NCBI GenBank assembly: GCA_046328035.1
Contig: JAXLXI010000023.1
Location: 15,036-79,035 of the forward strand
Direction: 5' to 3'
Origin: JBGASG01 sp046328035
GTDB lineage: Bacteria > Cyanobacteriota > Vampirovibrionia > Obscuribacterales > Obscuribacteraceae
DNA length: 64,000 nt
The notes under the pieces are model-generated. The model was given only the letters and a program-made list of their open reading frames with translations, was not told the origin of the DNA and searched no databases. Below, piece by piece: positions 63,060 to 64,000 of this stretch (position 1 is the first letter of the stretch; each line of letters begins with the position of its first letter). Both the position numbers and the translations under genes were made by a program.

Positions 63060-64000
63060 ATGAAACGATTGCAAGCATACAAATTTCAGTTGATGGCGAC
63101 CCCTAGACAAGAGCGAAAGATGGCTCGCTTTGCTGGTTGCCGACGTTTTGTGTATAACGAAGCGTTGGCGCTGCAGAAGCGGCGATATGAATCTGGTGAA
63201 TCAAGATTGGGATATGCTGCGCTTTGCAGAGAACTTACTAAGTGGCGGCATGTCGCGGAAAAGTCGTTTTTGGCGGAGGCACCAATGCACCCGCTGCAAC
63301 AAGCACTGAAAGATCTGGAGCGAGCCTATGGAAATTTCTTTGGTGGTCGCGGCGGGTTCCCGAAGTTTCACAGACGAGGGAGACAGGATGGATTCCGTTA
63401 TCCAGATTCGAAACAGATCAAGCATGATGAGGTAAATGGCAGGATATTCCTGCCTAAATTGGGTTGGATGCGATACCGAAAAAGTCGAGCGATAGAAGGT
63501 GCGCTTAAGCAAGTTACGGTGAGCCGAAGAGGCGGCAAATGGTATGTGAGCATCCAGACAGAGCGCGAATTGATTGGCAAAGAGCGAGTCAACGACTCGA
63601 TGGTAGGAATAGATATGGGGGTGGTGAGATTTGCCACCTTGTCTGATGGCACGGTGTACGAGCCGGAGAATCATTACAGGAGGAACGAGAGGCGGTTAGG
63701 GAAGGCGCAGCGGCAATTGTCGCGAAAGCGCAAGTTCGGAGCCAATTGGCGGAAGCAATTGAAGCGCGTGCAGCGGCTGCACATGCGAATCGCCGAAAGC
63801 CGGCGAGACTTTCTGCACAAGACCACCACAACCATCTGCAAGAACCACGCGATGGTAGTGATAGAAGATCTTTGTGTAAAGGGAATGAGTGTGTCAGCTG
63901 CAGGCACGTTGGAGAGACCCGGAACAAATGTGAAAGCGAAAGCCGGATTGAACAAGGCGATATTAGATCAGGGCTGGGGAGAGTTTCGGCGCCAGCTGGA
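63060..64000 (+). CDS. tnpB: TnpB-family RNA-guided nuclease, 3' end outside window
   Basis: Open from ATG 63060 to the window end, 313 codons. The N-terminal module (AYKFQLMATPRQERKMARFA, RRFVYNEALALQKRRYE) and RuvC-like parts are visible: Asp185 (MVGIDMGVVRFATLSDG) and Glu269 (AMVVIEDLCVKGM). The zinc ribbon and last Asp are off the edge. TnpB proteins are RNA-guided DNA nucleases that help an element persist. The frame is intact as far as seen, unlike tnpA. Confidence 0.9.
   Translation, partial: MKRLQAYKFQLMATPRQERKMARFAGCRRFVYNEALALQKRRYESGESRLGYAALCRELTKWRHVAEKSFLAEAPMHPLQQALKDLERAYGNFFGGRGGFPKFHRRGRQDGFRYPDSKQIKHDEVNGRIFLPKLGWMRYRKSRAIEGALKQVTVSRRGGKWYVSIQTERELIGKERVNDSMVGIDMGVVRFATLSDGTVYEPENHYRRNERRLGKAQRQLSRKRKFGANWRKQLKRVQRLHMRIAESRRDFLHKTTTTICKNHAMVVIEDLCVKGMSVSAAGTLERPGTNVKAKAGLNKAILDQGWGEFRRQL

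Larger units (their letters stand above)
62500..64000. mobile_element. IS200/IS605 element, right end outside window
   Basis: Divergent tnpA (minus, 62620-62998, broken) and tnpB (plus, from 63060), with end-like hairpins at 62527-62586. IS605 relatives use this layout. The left boundary is not seen exactly and the right end, with any guide-RNA region, lies beyond 64000. Because TnpA is inactive, this copy can move only with help from another copy. Confidence 0.8.

Noticed and set aside
1..64000. tRNA or rRNA genes
   Set aside because: No cloverleaf with a CCA-proximal stem and T-loop (GTTCGA) context, and no rRNA-like conserved stretch, was recognised by reading.

Overview
The window reads as chromosomal DNA of a bacterium with moderately high GC and many very large predicted proteins of no clear family. 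The mix of a fabG-acpP-fabF-gatA housekeeping block, TPR and FHA proteins, a caspase-like peptidase, a PknB-like kinase, and many long proteins without signal peptides that carry LysM, YD-type or peptidase domains recalls Candidatus Obscuribacterales (Vampirovibrionia, formerly Melainabacteria). That placement is inferred from gene content only and is moderate in confidence. No rRNA, tRNA or CRISPR array was found.

Layout. 1-7.0 kb (minus): a LysM plus papain-like protein cut by the left edge, a small membrane-anchored protein, and a decayed paralogous copy of both genes. The upstream gene keeps a 525-codon open N-terminal part, while its C-terminal half is broken by a stop and frameshifts. 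7-12 kb: a hypothetical protein, a low-affinity iron permease-like protein, a PLD-HTH fusion with palindromic repeats upstream, an alpha/beta hydrolase and an exported protein. 12-15 kb: a 1005-aa protein with an HExxH metallopeptidase motif. 15-16.4 kb: noncoding DNA with hairpins and a repeated 19-mer. 16.4-22 kb (plus): fabG, two exported proteins, acpP, fabF, gatA and a small exported protein.

22-35 kb holds the most unusual accessory region. A five-gene minus-strand operon encodes, in transcription order, a lipase-like hydrolase, a small lectin-like beta protein, a DUF3616 protein, a KAP-type P-loop NTPase with membrane segments, and a membrane TPR protein. Upstream of it are two divergent genes in which a trypsin-like protease is fused to a different nuclease-type module: two PLD (HKD) domains in one, an endonuclease I domain in the other. 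The two proteins share a linker motif. I propose a protease-nuclease/NTPase conflict (defence) island; this is inference.

35-43.5 kb (minus) carries a run of peptidase-type large proteins (papain-like, clostripain-like, HExxH), an exported tyrosine phosphatase and a helical-repeat protein. 43.7-46.5 kb (plus): an ArsR regulator with a clear promoter and operator, a double AHSA1-domain protein and a C-terminal processing protease. 46.5-49.7 kb: a LysM/YD-repeat giant. 50-54.5 kb: a small repeat protein behind a promoter containing a TetR-type operator, a PspA operon ending in a probable frameshifted DUF4262 gene, and FHA, thioredoxin and MshEN-like proteins. 54.5-62.3 kb (minus): caspase, Ser/Thr kinase with TPR tail, RmuC, a DUF2383-like protein and a double-PAS histidine kinase. 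62.5-64 kb: an IS200/IS605 element whose tnpA is inactivated while tnpB is open to the window edge.

Many gene pairs abut or overlap by a few bases (fabF/gatA, the PspA operon, DUF3616/KAP, ArsR/AHSA1), which indicates translational coupling.
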